DNA from: an uncultured Clostridia bacterium
GTDB taxonomy: Bacteria > Bacillota > Clostridia > Christensenellales > Borkfalkiaceae
DNA length: 53,634 nt
Assembly: GCA_947630035.1 (NCBI GenBank)
Contig: CANRFW010000002.1
Location: 1 to 53,634, forward strand
Reading direction: 5' to 3'
In this document: positions 8,279 through 16,238 of the stretch, piece after piece
Numbering within the stretch: position 1 is the first letter of the stretch
Layout of the letters: each line of letters starts with the position of its first letter
Notes under the pieces: model-generated
The model's input: only the letters and a program-made list of their open reading frames with translations
What the model was told of the DNA's origin: nothing
The model's database searches: none
Translations under genes and position numbers: made by a program

Positions 8279-9201
8279 AGGAGCTTTTGAAAAGTACCCG
8301 CGCCTGCCGCGCCTTCTCTGCGGAAGAACCCGCCCATGCGACGCTCGTCGTCTTCCCGGACGGCAAGTACCTCCGCGCCCTCTTGCGGGCATGTGCGGCG
8401 GCCTTTTTCGGGGCGGACGAAGGCTCGCGCACGGGGGAGCTGATCGCGCGGGAACAGTATGCGGACTGCCTCTTCTTCCCCGCCGAGGGGGGGAAACTCA
8501 CGGCGGACGACTGCGCCCGCATCGTGGACGAGAGCCTGCTCCGTCCCGTCGAGGGGGAGAAAAAGCTCTTCGTTCTCGACGGGTTCGATACCGTCACCCA
8601 GCTCCTCCAGAACAAACTTTTGAAGCTGCTCGAAGAACCGCCCGAGGGGGTGTATTTCCTGCTCGGCGCGGTAAGCCGCTATCCCGTGCTGCCCACCGTC
8701 TTGTCCCGCGTGCGGGTGCTTACGGAGCCGCCCTTCCGTGAGGAGGAGGTGCTTCGCGTCCTGCTCCGCCAAGGGGGGGAGGAAGAGAGCGCGCGGCGGG
8801 CCGCGGCGGCGAGCGGGGGAGTCGTATCCCTCGCCGAAAAACTTATGGGCGGCGGCGGGAGTTTTGCCCTCGCGGAGAGATTTCTCTCGGAGGAGGACAA
8901 GGCGCCCCTCTGCAGGGAGCTTGAAAAATCGGCGGATGCGCCCGCCTTTTTCGCGGCGCTCCGTCTGTGTTTCAGGGACGCGCTCCTTCTGAAGCTCGGC
9001 ATGGGAGAGCATGCGGCGTCCCCCTCGGCGGCAGCGCGGGCGGCTGCGGAAGAGTATCCCGCGGGTGCGCTCGTCGCCGCGGTCGGCCTCGTTTCGGATG
9101 CGGAACGGGATATTCAGTTCAATGCGAATCTCGGGCAGGCGGCATACGCCCTCGCGCTCGCGATCGGAAAGGAGAAAGAGAGATGGAAGTCGTCGTTGTA
9201 A
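8275..9201 (+). CDS. holB: DNA polymerase III delta' subunit
   Basis: KLFVLDGFDTVTQLLQNKLLKLLEEPPEGVYFLLGAVSRYPVLPTVLSRVRVL; gene order with ricT. Confidence 0.88.
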   Translation: MKELLKSTRACRAFSAEEPAHATLVVFPDGKYLRALLRACAAAFFGADEGSRTGELIAREQYADCLFFPAEGGKLTADDCARIVDESLLRPVEGEKKLFVLDGFDTVTQLLQNKLLKLLEEPPEGVYFLLGAVSRYPVLPTVLSRVRVLTEPPFREEEVLRVLLRQGGEEESARRAAAASGGVVSLAEKLMGGGGSFALAERFLSEEDKAPLCRELEKSADAPAFFAALRLCFRDALLLKLGMGEHAASPSAAARAAAEEYPAGALVAAVGLVSDAERDIQFNANLGQAAYALALAIGKEKERWKSSL

Positions 9202-10037
9202 AATTCAAGCGCGGCGCAAAACCCTATTATTTCGGCTCGGGCGGGCTGGAACTCAAGAGGGGGCAGGGGGTCATTGTGGAGACGGCGCGCGGGCAGGAGT
9301 TCGCCACCGTCACCGATCCCAAACATGAGACGGACGAGAAAAATATCGTACCTCCCCTCAAAAATATCCTGCGCATCGCCACCGAGCGGGACCTCGAGAC
9401 GGTTGCAAAGAACGAGGAGCGCCGCCCCGAGGCGATGAAGATCTGCAAGGAGAAGATCGCCGCGCGCGGGCTTCCCATGAAACTCATCGACTGCGAGTTC
9501 ACCTTCGACGGGAGCAAGGTCATCTTCACCTTTACGGCGGAGGGGCGGGTGGATTTCCGCGAACTCGTCAAGGACCTCGCGTCCGTCTTCCGCATCCGCA
9601 TCGAACTCAAACAGGTGGGCATCCGCGACGAGACGAAGATCCTCGGCGGCATCGCCCCCTGCGGCAGGGAGTGCTGCTGTGCGGGGTGCATGCCCGAGTT
9701 CAAGAAGGTCTCCATCAAGATGGCGAAGAACCAGGGGCTTTCCCTCAACCCCGGGAAGATCTCGGGGCTGTGCGGCAGGCTCATGTGCTGCCTTGCCTAC
9801 GAGAACGAGTACTACGCGGGGGCTTGCAAGCAGATGCCCAAGCTCGGCGGCTCGGTGGGGACCCCGGAGGGAAGGGGGGTCGTCGTCGCGGAGAACATGC
9901 TGAAAATGACGGTGCGCGTCAAGATCGAGAAGGACGGCGCCCTCATCTACCGCGATTTCCCCTTGGAAGAGATACGGTTCAAGCGGGCGGCGGAGAGCGA
10001 AAAAGAGGAAAAAGAAGAGGAAGAAGCGGAAGAATAA
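9183..10037 (+). CDS. ricT: PSP1-domain protein RicT (YaaT)
   Basis: GIRDETKILGGIAPCGRECCCAGCMPEFKKVSIKMAKNQGLSLNPGKISGLCGRLMCCLAYE. Confidence 0.95.
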   Translation: MEVVVVKFKRGAKPYYFGSGGLELKRGQGVIVETARGQEFATVTDPKHETDEKNIVPPLKNILRIATERDLETVAKNEERRPEAMKICKEKIAARGLPMKLIDCEFTFDGSKVIFTFTAEGRVDFRELVKDLASVFRIRIELKQVGIRDETKILGGIAPCGRECCCAGCMPEFKKVSIKMAKNQGLSLNPGKISGLCGRLMCCLAYENEYYAGACKQMPKLGGSVGTPEGRGVVVAENMLKMTVRVKIEKDGALIYRDFPLEEIRFKRAAESEKEEKEEEEAEE

Positions 10038-10055
10038 AAAATTTCGTGAAATCTC

Positions 10056-10084
10056 TTTACGAACGGAAAGATTTGTGGTATAAT
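10056..10084 (+). promoter_or_regulatory. Promoter of the ferredoxin gene
   Basis: TTTACG-17-TATAAT. Confidence 0.6.
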
Positions 10085-10114
10085 ACGAGAAAGATTTGAT
10101 TGGAGGTGATCCCC

Positions 10115-10285
10115 ATGGCTCACAAAATTACGGATGCCTGCGTATCCTGCGGCGCTTGCGCGGATACCTGCCCCGTCGGCGCGATCGCTCCCGGCGATAC
10201 CACCTATGTTGTGGATCCCGATGTCTGCATCGATTGCGGCGCCTGCGAGGACGGTTGCCCCACGGGTGCCATCGCGGCGGAGTAA
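10115..10285 (+). CDS. 2x[4Fe-4S] ferredoxin
   Basis: 56 aa; ACVSCGACADTCPVGAI...DVCIDCGACEDGCPTGAI; SD ggaggtgatc. Confidence 0.97.
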   Translation: MAHKITDACVSCGACADTCPVGAIAPGDTTYVVDPDVCIDCGACEDGCPTGAIAAE

Positions 10286-10300
10286 CTCCGGAAGGAGAAG

Positions 10301-10323
10301 AGCGCGGGAACGCGCTTTTTTCT
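10301..10323 (+). terminator. Intrinsic terminator after ferredoxin
   Basis: AGCGCG-GGAA-CGCGCTTTTTT. Confidence 0.8.
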
Positions 10324-10336
10324 TTATGGTGACAAG

Positions 10337-11008
10337 ATGGAGCGCGAGGAGAGTTTGCTCATCGGCAAATACCGCATTCTGCAGGACGACGAAGAATACC
10401 GCTTCACTTCCGATTCGGTCCTTCTCGCCCGCTTTCTCCGCGCCAAAAAGGGGGAACGGGTCGCCGATTTCTGCGCGGGGAGCGGGATCGTCGGGCTGCA
10501 TTTTTTTGCGGAGAACGAGGGGGTGGAGGAGGTCGTCCTCTTCGAGATGCAAAAATCGCTCTCGGAGATGAGTGCCCGCACCGTCGCCCTCAATGGATTG
10601 GAGGAAAAATTCAGGGCGGAGAACATGCGGGTGCAGGATATCCCCGCGCGGTACGTCGAATATTTCTCCCTCATCCTCTGTAACCCGCCCTACGAAAAGG
10701 GGGGCTTCTCCTCCGCAAACAAAAAGACGGCGCCCTGCAAGCGGGAGCTTACTCTCACCCTCCCCGAGCTTGCGGCATCCGCCGCGCGGTGTCTCAAATT
10801 CGGCGGGAGGTTCGCCCTTACGGAGCGGGCAGACAGGCTCGCCGAAACGGTCTGCGCCCTGCACGAAAGGGGGCTGGAGCCCAAAAAACTGCAATTTATC
10901 GCGGGCAAAGAGGGGGCGGCGCCCTACGCCTTTCTCCTCTCCGCAACCAAGGGGGGAAGACAGGGCATGGAGATCCTGCCCGCCCTCGTCAACGGGAGAA
11001 CGGTATGA
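10337..11008 (+). CDS. trmN6: tRNA1(Val) (adenine37-N6)-methyltransferase-like (TrmN6/YfiC)
   Basis: FTSDSVLLARFL, ADFCAGSGIVGLHF, LILCNPPYEKGG. Confidence 0.87.
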   Translation: MEREESLLIGKYRILQDDEEYRFTSDSVLLARFLRAKKGERVADFCAGSGIVGLHFFAENEGVEEVVLFEMQKSLSEMSARTVALNGLEEKFRAENMRVQDIPARYVEYFSLILCNPPYEKGGFSSANKKTAPCKRELTLTLPELAASAARCLKFGGRFALTERADRLAETVCALHERGLEPKKLQFIAGKEGAAPYAFLLSATKGGRQGMEILPALVNGRTV

Positions 11009-11808
11009 TCGCATTCGTCGCAACCCCCATCGGAAATCTGAAGGATATCACCCTGCGCGCCCTCGAAACGCTGCGGGAGGCGGACGTCATCTTCTGCGAA
11101 GACACCCGCCACACCGTCAAACTTCTCTCGGCTTACGGGATCAGAAAGCCCCTGAAAAGCTGCCACAAGTTCAACGAGCGGGAGGCGGCGGAACAGCTCA
11201 TCGCCCTCTCGCGGGAGGGGCAGAATGTCGCCGTCGTCTCGGACGCCGGCATGCCCGCGATCAGCGACCCCGGGCGGGAAGTTTGCCGCATTTTGCGGGA
11301 ACGGGGTGAGAATTTCACCGTTCTCCCCGGCGCCAATGCCGCCCTCTCCGCCCTCGTCCTCTCCGCCTTTCCCTCGGCGGGATTCACCTTTTTGGGCTTC
11401 CTCCCCGAGAAAAAGAGGGAGCGGGAGGAACTCCTCGCCCGCCACAGGGAGAGCCGCGAGACCCTTCTTTTCCACAGTGCCCCGCAGGACGTAGATCGCA
11501 CGATCGCCGCCCTCTACTCTGCCTTCGGGGACAGGAACGCATGCGCCGTGCGGGAGATCACCAAGATCCACGAGGAGACGAGGTACTTCCGCCTCTCGGA
11601 GGGGCTTGCGGGGGAGAAGCGCGGGGAGTATGTACTCCTCGTCGAGGGAGCGGGGGAGGCGGAGAACCCGTGGAACGCCCTCACCCCGCGGGAGCATGTG
11701 CAAAAATATCTCGACGAAGGGCTGGAGAAAATGGAGGCCGTAAAGCGCGCCGCCCGCGACCGCGGCGTCCCCAAGAGCGAACTCTACCGCGAAACCCTCG
11801 ATTTGTAA
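11005..11808 (+). CDS. rsmI: 16S rRNA (cytidine1402-2'-O)-methyltransferase
   Basis: MIAFVATPIGNLKDITLRALETLREADVIFCEDTRHT...VSDAGMPAISDPG; ATGA overlap with trmN6. Confidence 0.96.
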   Translation: MIAFVATPIGNLKDITLRALETLREADVIFCEDTRHTVKLLSAYGIRKPLKSCHKFNEREAAEQLIALSREGQNVAVVSDAGMPAISDPGREVCRILRERGENFTVLPGANAALSALVLSAFPSAGFTFLGFLPEKKREREELLARHRESRETLLFHSAPQDVDRTIAALYSAFGDRNACAVREITKIHEETRYFRLSEGLAGEKRGEYVLLVEGAGEAENPWNALTPREHVQKYLDEGLEKMEAVKRAARDRGVPKSELYRETLDL

Positions 11809-11816
11809 TTTCGCTA

Positions 11817-11841
11817 CGGGGAGCCTCCGCTCCCTTTTTCT
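11817..11841 (+). terminator. Intrinsic terminator after rsmI
   Basis: GGGAGC-ctcc-GCTCCCTTTTTC. Confidence 0.8.
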
Positions 11842-11901
11842 TTGTCCTCAATCCCGCCCCGCTTTCCGCGGACACGGGCACCTTTTTGGGGGAACGCCCC
11901 G

Positions 11902-12069
11902 CTCTTCCATGTCTTCCCGTCCTACTTTTTATTATCGCGCCTCCCCGTCACACTGTTTATTATTGCGCCTCTCCGCTTTACTTTTTATTATCACGTCATC
12001 CCGTAACGCTGTTTTCATTACGGCGCCCGCCCCCCGCTGTTTTATCATCACGTCATCCCGAGCGCGCCG
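11902..12069. repeat. Degenerate 28-bp tandem repeat (about 6 units)
   Basis: Exact 28-nt register: TATTATCGCGCCTCCCCGTCACACTGTT / TATTATTGCGCCTCTCCGCTTTACTTTT / TATTATCACGTCATCCCGTAACGCTGTT / TTCATTACGGCGCCCGCCCCCCGCTGTT. Confidence 0.8.
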
Positions 12070-12102
12070 CCCCGCCCGCCTTTTGCGGGCGGGGCGGCGC
12101 GC
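12062..12102. repeat. 18-bp-stem perfect hairpin within a GTCATCCCGAGCG...CGAGGGACCT repeat
   Basis: GCGCGCCGCCCCGCCCGC-CTTTT-GCGGGCGGGGCGGCGCGC. Confidence 0.9.
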
Positions 12103-12382
12103 GAGGGACCTCTTCCTCCAAGCGTCTTTCCGCATTCCGTATAGCAAGCAAACCCCCCGGAACTCGCGTCCCGAGGGGTTTGCTATGATAAGGGGGAAAA
12201 TTATGAGTGATTTCGGTGCTTGCGGTTTCCCGCTCGCTTTACATTCATCATTATAGAGACTTTTTTGCCGAATGTAAACGGAAAATCCGAAAAAAGAGAA
12301 AAAAACTTTTTTCCCGAATTGTTTGACAAAATGTGAAACTTTTCATCGCGGACGTGAAAATTTTTGTAATAAATTCACAAAT

Positions 12383-12895
12383 TCACAAAAACCGACAGAG
12401 AAAGCACCCGAGGATCGCCCCCGCGGCGTTGGAAAAGAGGGCGATCGCAACGGGCAGGAACAGTTTTTTCTTCTTCGCCCCCGCAAAGTAAACGGCGGAA
12501 ATGTAGAAGGTCGTCTCGCTCGAGCCGTAGCACACGGCGGCGCAGCGGGCAATGTAACTGTCTGCACCGTAGGCGGAAAAGATCTCGGAGAGGAGGGCGG
12601 TGGAGCCGCTCCCCGAGAAGGGCTTCATGAGGAGGAGCTTGGTGGTTTCGGGCGGCACGCCGAGAACGCGGAAGACGGGGGCAAGAGCGCCCGTCAGCAT
12701 GGCGGAAAGCCCGCTCCGCTCGAAGAGTTCGGAGAGCATGAGGACGGCGGCAAGATAGGGGAAGAGGGAGAGAACGAGGGGGATCGCCTCCTTCACGCCC
12801 TCCGTAAAGGTGTCGTACAGCTTCACCTTGCGGATGAGGGCAACGAGGAAGACGAGAACAAAGAGGAGGGGGATGACGAGGGCGAGGTACTTCAC
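12383..12895 (-). CDS. spmB: Spore maturation protein B
   Basis: Nucleoside-recognition membrane protein; GTG start overlaps spmA stop; LLLMKPFSGSGSTALLSEI...CYGSSETTFYISAVYFA. Confidence 0.88.
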   Translation of the reverse strand: MKYLALVIPLLFVLVFLVALIRKVKLYDTFTEGVKEAIPLVLSLFPYLAAVLMLSELFERSGLSAMLTGALAPVFRVLGVPPETTKLLLMKPFSGSGSTALLSEIFSAYGADSYIARCAAVCYGSSETTFYISAVYFAGAKKKKLFLPVAIALFSNAAGAILGCFLCRFL

Positions 12896-13446
12896 CGCTT
12901 TTTCCTCTTGGAAAGGAGCCACACGAGAAAACCGCCGAGGAGGGTCGTAAAGAGGGTGGAAAGGAGGGTGGGGAGGAGGATATCGGCGGCGGAGGCGGAA
13001 CCCGCGGCGGCGCGCAGGGCGATGACGGTGGTCGGGAGGAGCTGGAGGCTCGTCGCATTGAGGACGAAGAGGAGATCGGCGGCATAGGTGTTTCCCGCCT
13101 CCCCGAAGCGGCGCACCGCCTTCACACCGAGCGGGGTGGGCGCACCGGGCAGGCCGAGCATGTTCGCAGTCAGGTTGCAGCCCGCGAGATAGGTCGCCTC
13201 GCGGTCATCCGAGCGGAAGAGCTTTTTCATGAGGGGATGGGCGAGCCGCGCGGCCCCTCCCGCGATGCCGCTCTTTTCAAGTACCTTGAAAAACCCCAGC
13301 CACACGCAGTAGGCGGCAAGGAGGGCGAGGGAGAGGGTCGCCGCCTTTTCGCCCCCCGTAAGGAGCGCGGGGAGAAACCCCTCGGGCGCGCGGAAGAGGA
13401 GGAGGGCGGCGGAGAGCAGAAACAGCACCGCAAACACAGCGTTCAT
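12892..13446 (-). CDS. spmA: Spore maturation protein A
   Basis: GFFKVLEKSGIAGGAARLAHPLMKKLFR...NLTANMLGLPGAPTPLGVKAV...FVLNATSLQLLPTTVIALR. Confidence 0.92.
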   Translation of the reverse strand: MNAVFAVLFLLSAALLLFRAPEGFLPALLTGGEKAATLSLALLAAYCVWLGFFKVLEKSGIAGGAARLAHPLMKKLFRSDDREATYLAGCNLTANMLGLPGAPTPLGVKAVRRFGEAGNTYAADLLFVLNATSLQLLPTTVIALRAAAGSASAADILLPTLLSTLFTTLLGGFLVWLLSKRKKR

Positions 13447-13529
13447 GGGTTATTGTATGTTTGTCCCGCGCGGGATTATGCCCGTTCGGCACATGGGCGC
13501 TCGCGAGCATGCCCACCCCCGTCCCTGCG

Positions 13530-13985
13530 GGACACCCCCTCCAATGGAGGGGGCAGGGGGAGAGAGAACACCCCGCGCGAGGAGACCGATGGCCCCCCTC
13601 CGTGGGAAACCGCGCAAAAGCCCCCTCCGTGGGAGGGGGGTAGGGGGGTGGGGCGGCGATCGAGTATGCCGCAGCATAAGCCCTACCCTTCCGTTGGAAG
13701 GGGAGGTTGGCACGGCACAGCCGTGACGGATGGGGATGGGAATAGGATAATCAACAACCCCCACCACCCCCGCAAGCGGGGGAGCCTCCCCCTTGGAAAG
13801 GGGTAGGCCTTTTTCGCTTTGCCGTTGGGGGCGAGCGAAATCCCCCTCCGTGGGAAACCGCGCAAAGCCCCCTCCGTGGGAGGGGGGTAGGGAGAGCGGA
13901 GAACACCCCGCGCGAGGAAACCGACAGAAACCCCCCGTGGGAAATCGCGCAAAAGCCCCCTCCGTGGGAGGGGGGTAGAGGGGTG
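13530..13985. repeat. R7 GC-rich hairpin repeat cluster
   Basis: Repeated ccccctccgtgggaggggggtagggg, gtgggaaaccgcgcaaaagccccctccg units. Confidence 0.88.
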
Positions 13986-14009
13986 GGGCGGCGGCGCGAT
14001 GCTCTTCAA

Positions 14010-14082
14010 CGTCATTCCGAACCGTCTCAAACGCCCGCCCGCACGTTGCGGGCGGGCGTTTGAGACGCGTGAGGAACCTCGT
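14010..14082 (-). repeat. R5-derived element
   Basis: CGTCATTCCGAACCGTCTCAAACGCCCGCCCGCACGTTGCGGGCGGGCGTTTGAGACGCGTGAGGAACC. Confidence 0.8.
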
Positions 14083-14237
14083 TTTTTTCGAAACGCATAT
14101 AACTCCGCCGCGCAAGCGCCCCGCGGCTTTGCCCTCATACCGCTCCGTGCAAGGCCTACCCTCCCTCGGAGGGGAGGCTCCGCCGTAGGCGGTGGTGGGG
14201 AGGCCTCTCATTCCGCTCCGCAACTTCTCCCTGAAAA

Positions 14238-14268
14238 ATCATGCCCGCCGTTTCTATCGGCGGGCATA
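14238..14268 (-). terminator. Intrinsic terminator (minus strand)
   Basis: ATGCCCGCC-gatagaaac-GGCGGGCATGATTTTT on minus strand. Confidence 0.7.
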
Positions 14269-14275
14269 TAAATTG

Positions 14276-14731
14276 TTATTCCTCAATCTCAAATTTTTCT
14301 TTGAGCCAATCGGAAATCATCAATAACCGATATAGTGCCATTTTGATTATTTTCATGGATGCATCGCCTCTTGTGCAAGGGAGCGCTTTCTTTTTGCGGC
14401 AAGGTATTCCGCTATTGTCACCGCACACCACTTTCGTTTCATGGATAAGTATGCAACGAACAGATTGAAATTCATATAATCTATCGCATACTGCTTGTTC
14501 TTCGGTGGTAAGTTCTTTCGCAAACTTATGCCGCGAGTTCAATTCGGCAAGCCATTGGGGTTCAGCCAAAATTTTCTTTTGCACATCGTCTAAAAATTTG
14601 TTGATAGCATTGCATTTTTCTTCAAAGGGAATTTCCTCGGTGAACGCCACGGTTTTACAGTGATGGCAAATATAGTATTTTCCAACCGGGGTGAGTTCGT
14701 TATTGCAACAGTAACATAAGTTTTTGTTCAT
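14276..14731 (-). CDS. Hypothetical protein with N-terminal zinc-ribbon-like CxxC pairs
   Basis: MNKNLCYCCNNELTPVGKYYICHHCKTVAF; local AT-rich composition. Confidence 0.65.
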   Translation of the reverse strand: MNKNLCYCCNNELTPVGKYYICHHCKTVAFTEEIPFEEKCNAINKFLDDVQKKILAEPQWLAELNSRHKFAKELTTEEQAVCDRLYEFQSVRCILIHETKVVCGDNSGIPCRKKKALPCTRGDASMKIIKMALYRLLMISDWLKEKFEIEE

Positions 14732-14755
14732 TTCTATTTACTCCTTTTTACCTAT

Positions 14756-15974
14756 TTACGCTTCCTCTTTTGTCCAAACGACGGGTTTGCCCGTTGCGGG
14801 GTCATAATGCCAATGCTGTCCATCGGTGTTTTCTTCTGCACTGTAATAATAGCGCGTTGCATTTGTTAAATCAGAATTATATGAAGCTATCTGCATCTCG
14901 GCCCAATCGTCCGGCGTACCCGTGTAATACACACTTGTCAATCCGCTGCAACCCGAGAACGCAACCGCTCCGATTTCGGTCACGCCGTCGGGGATTGTAA
15001 TGCTTGTCAGCCCGCTGCAATTATGAAACGCCCGCTCTCCGATCGAAGTCACGCCGCTCCCGATCGTCACGCTTTCAAGCCCGCTACAATACTCGAACGT
15101 AGCCGCTCCGATTTCGGTCACACTGTTGGGAATTGTAATGCTCGTCAGCCCGTTACAACTAAAAAACGCAGAACTTCCAATCGAGGTCACACTGTTGGGA
15201 ATTGTAATGCTCGTCAGCCCGTTACAACTAGAAAACGCAGAACTTCCAATCGAGGTCACGCTGTTTGGAATTGTAATACTCGTCAGTCCACTGCAAAAAT
15301 AGAACGCCGAATCTCCAATCTCGGTCACGCCGTCGGGAATCGTCACGCTTTCAAGTCCGCAGAAACCATAGAACGTATACGGCTTGATTTCCGTAATTCC
15401 TGCGGGGATCGTCAGATTTTTTGCTTCCTCACCGTTCCAATATAAATGTCTCGCAGGGGATAGCAAATTAGCCGCCCAATTTCCTTCAAAATCAATTCTA
15501 CACCATGCCGCGAGATCGGTAATGTATACTCCCGTCAGGCCGCTGCAACCGCCGAACGCTCTATTTCCGATCAGGGTCACGCTGGCGGGAATTGTAATGC
15601 TTGTCAGTCCGCTGCAACCGCCAAACGCCCTATCTCCGATCGAGGTCACGCTGTCGGGGATGGAAATGCTTATAAGCGACGTGGCACGCGTGTCCCTGTT
15701 GGAATCGAACGCAGAGGTTGCGATTTCCTTTACGGGCAATCCTTTGTGCGTGGCGGGGATGACGATCTCGAGTTCTTCGCAAGTGCCGAGACCGACAACG
15801 GCGAAATATTCTCCGCCCCGGTCATCCCTGCGCTTTTGGAATTGCAATCCCTCGGTGCCGGTTTTCGTTCACGGTTCCGCCGCTCTTGCCCTTCTCTCCG
15901 CACGCCGCAAGGCCGAAGCAGAGGCACAATGCGCTTACAAGCGCAAGCAAAACAAGCCACAACTTCTTTTTCAT
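14756..15974 (-). pseudogene. BspA-type leucine-rich-repeat lipoprotein, apparent +1 frameshift after the signal peptide
   Basis: LRR_5 ORF 14756-15847 (IPDSVTSIGDRAFGGCSGLTSITIP repeats). Upstream ATG at 15974 encodes MKKKLWLVLLALVSALCLCFGLAACGEKGKSGGTVNEN then shifts frame near 15855-15870. Confidence 0.8.
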
Positions 15975-16051
15975 TCTCTTCTCCTTTTCGCGGGCAAAAA
16001 ATAAGGACGCCCGACAATATCGGGCGCCCGCTTCGAGTATCCCGTATTGTC

Positions 16052-16138
16052 TGCGTCACAATTCTCCGGTAGTACACGGAAAAAAGGATACACCGATGCC
16101 GTTGTATCTGTGTACTACCATTATTGAATTGTGACGCA
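16052..16138. repeat. 87-bp long inverted repeat, possible MITE-like element
   Basis: TGCGTCACAATTC (16052-16064) / GAATTGTGACGCA (16126-16138); GGTAGTACAC (16068-16077) / GTGTACTACC (16110-16119). Confidence 0.85.
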
Positions 16139-16238
16139 TTTTTATTCTACCACGGGCGGGGAAATTTTGCAAGTGCTTCTTCGAAATAAATTTACTTTTG
16201 TAGGAAGTTGCGCTATAATAGAACAAACGAGGTACCAT

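Noticed and set aside
12147-12184. Inverted repeat agcaaacccc...ggggtttgct as a terminator
   Set aside because: Strong stem but no T-run on either strand; could be another repeat or structural element, so not called.
13450-14223. 257-aa minus-strand ORF in the R7 cluster
   Set aside because: Entirely repeat-derived proline/arginine-rich sequence.
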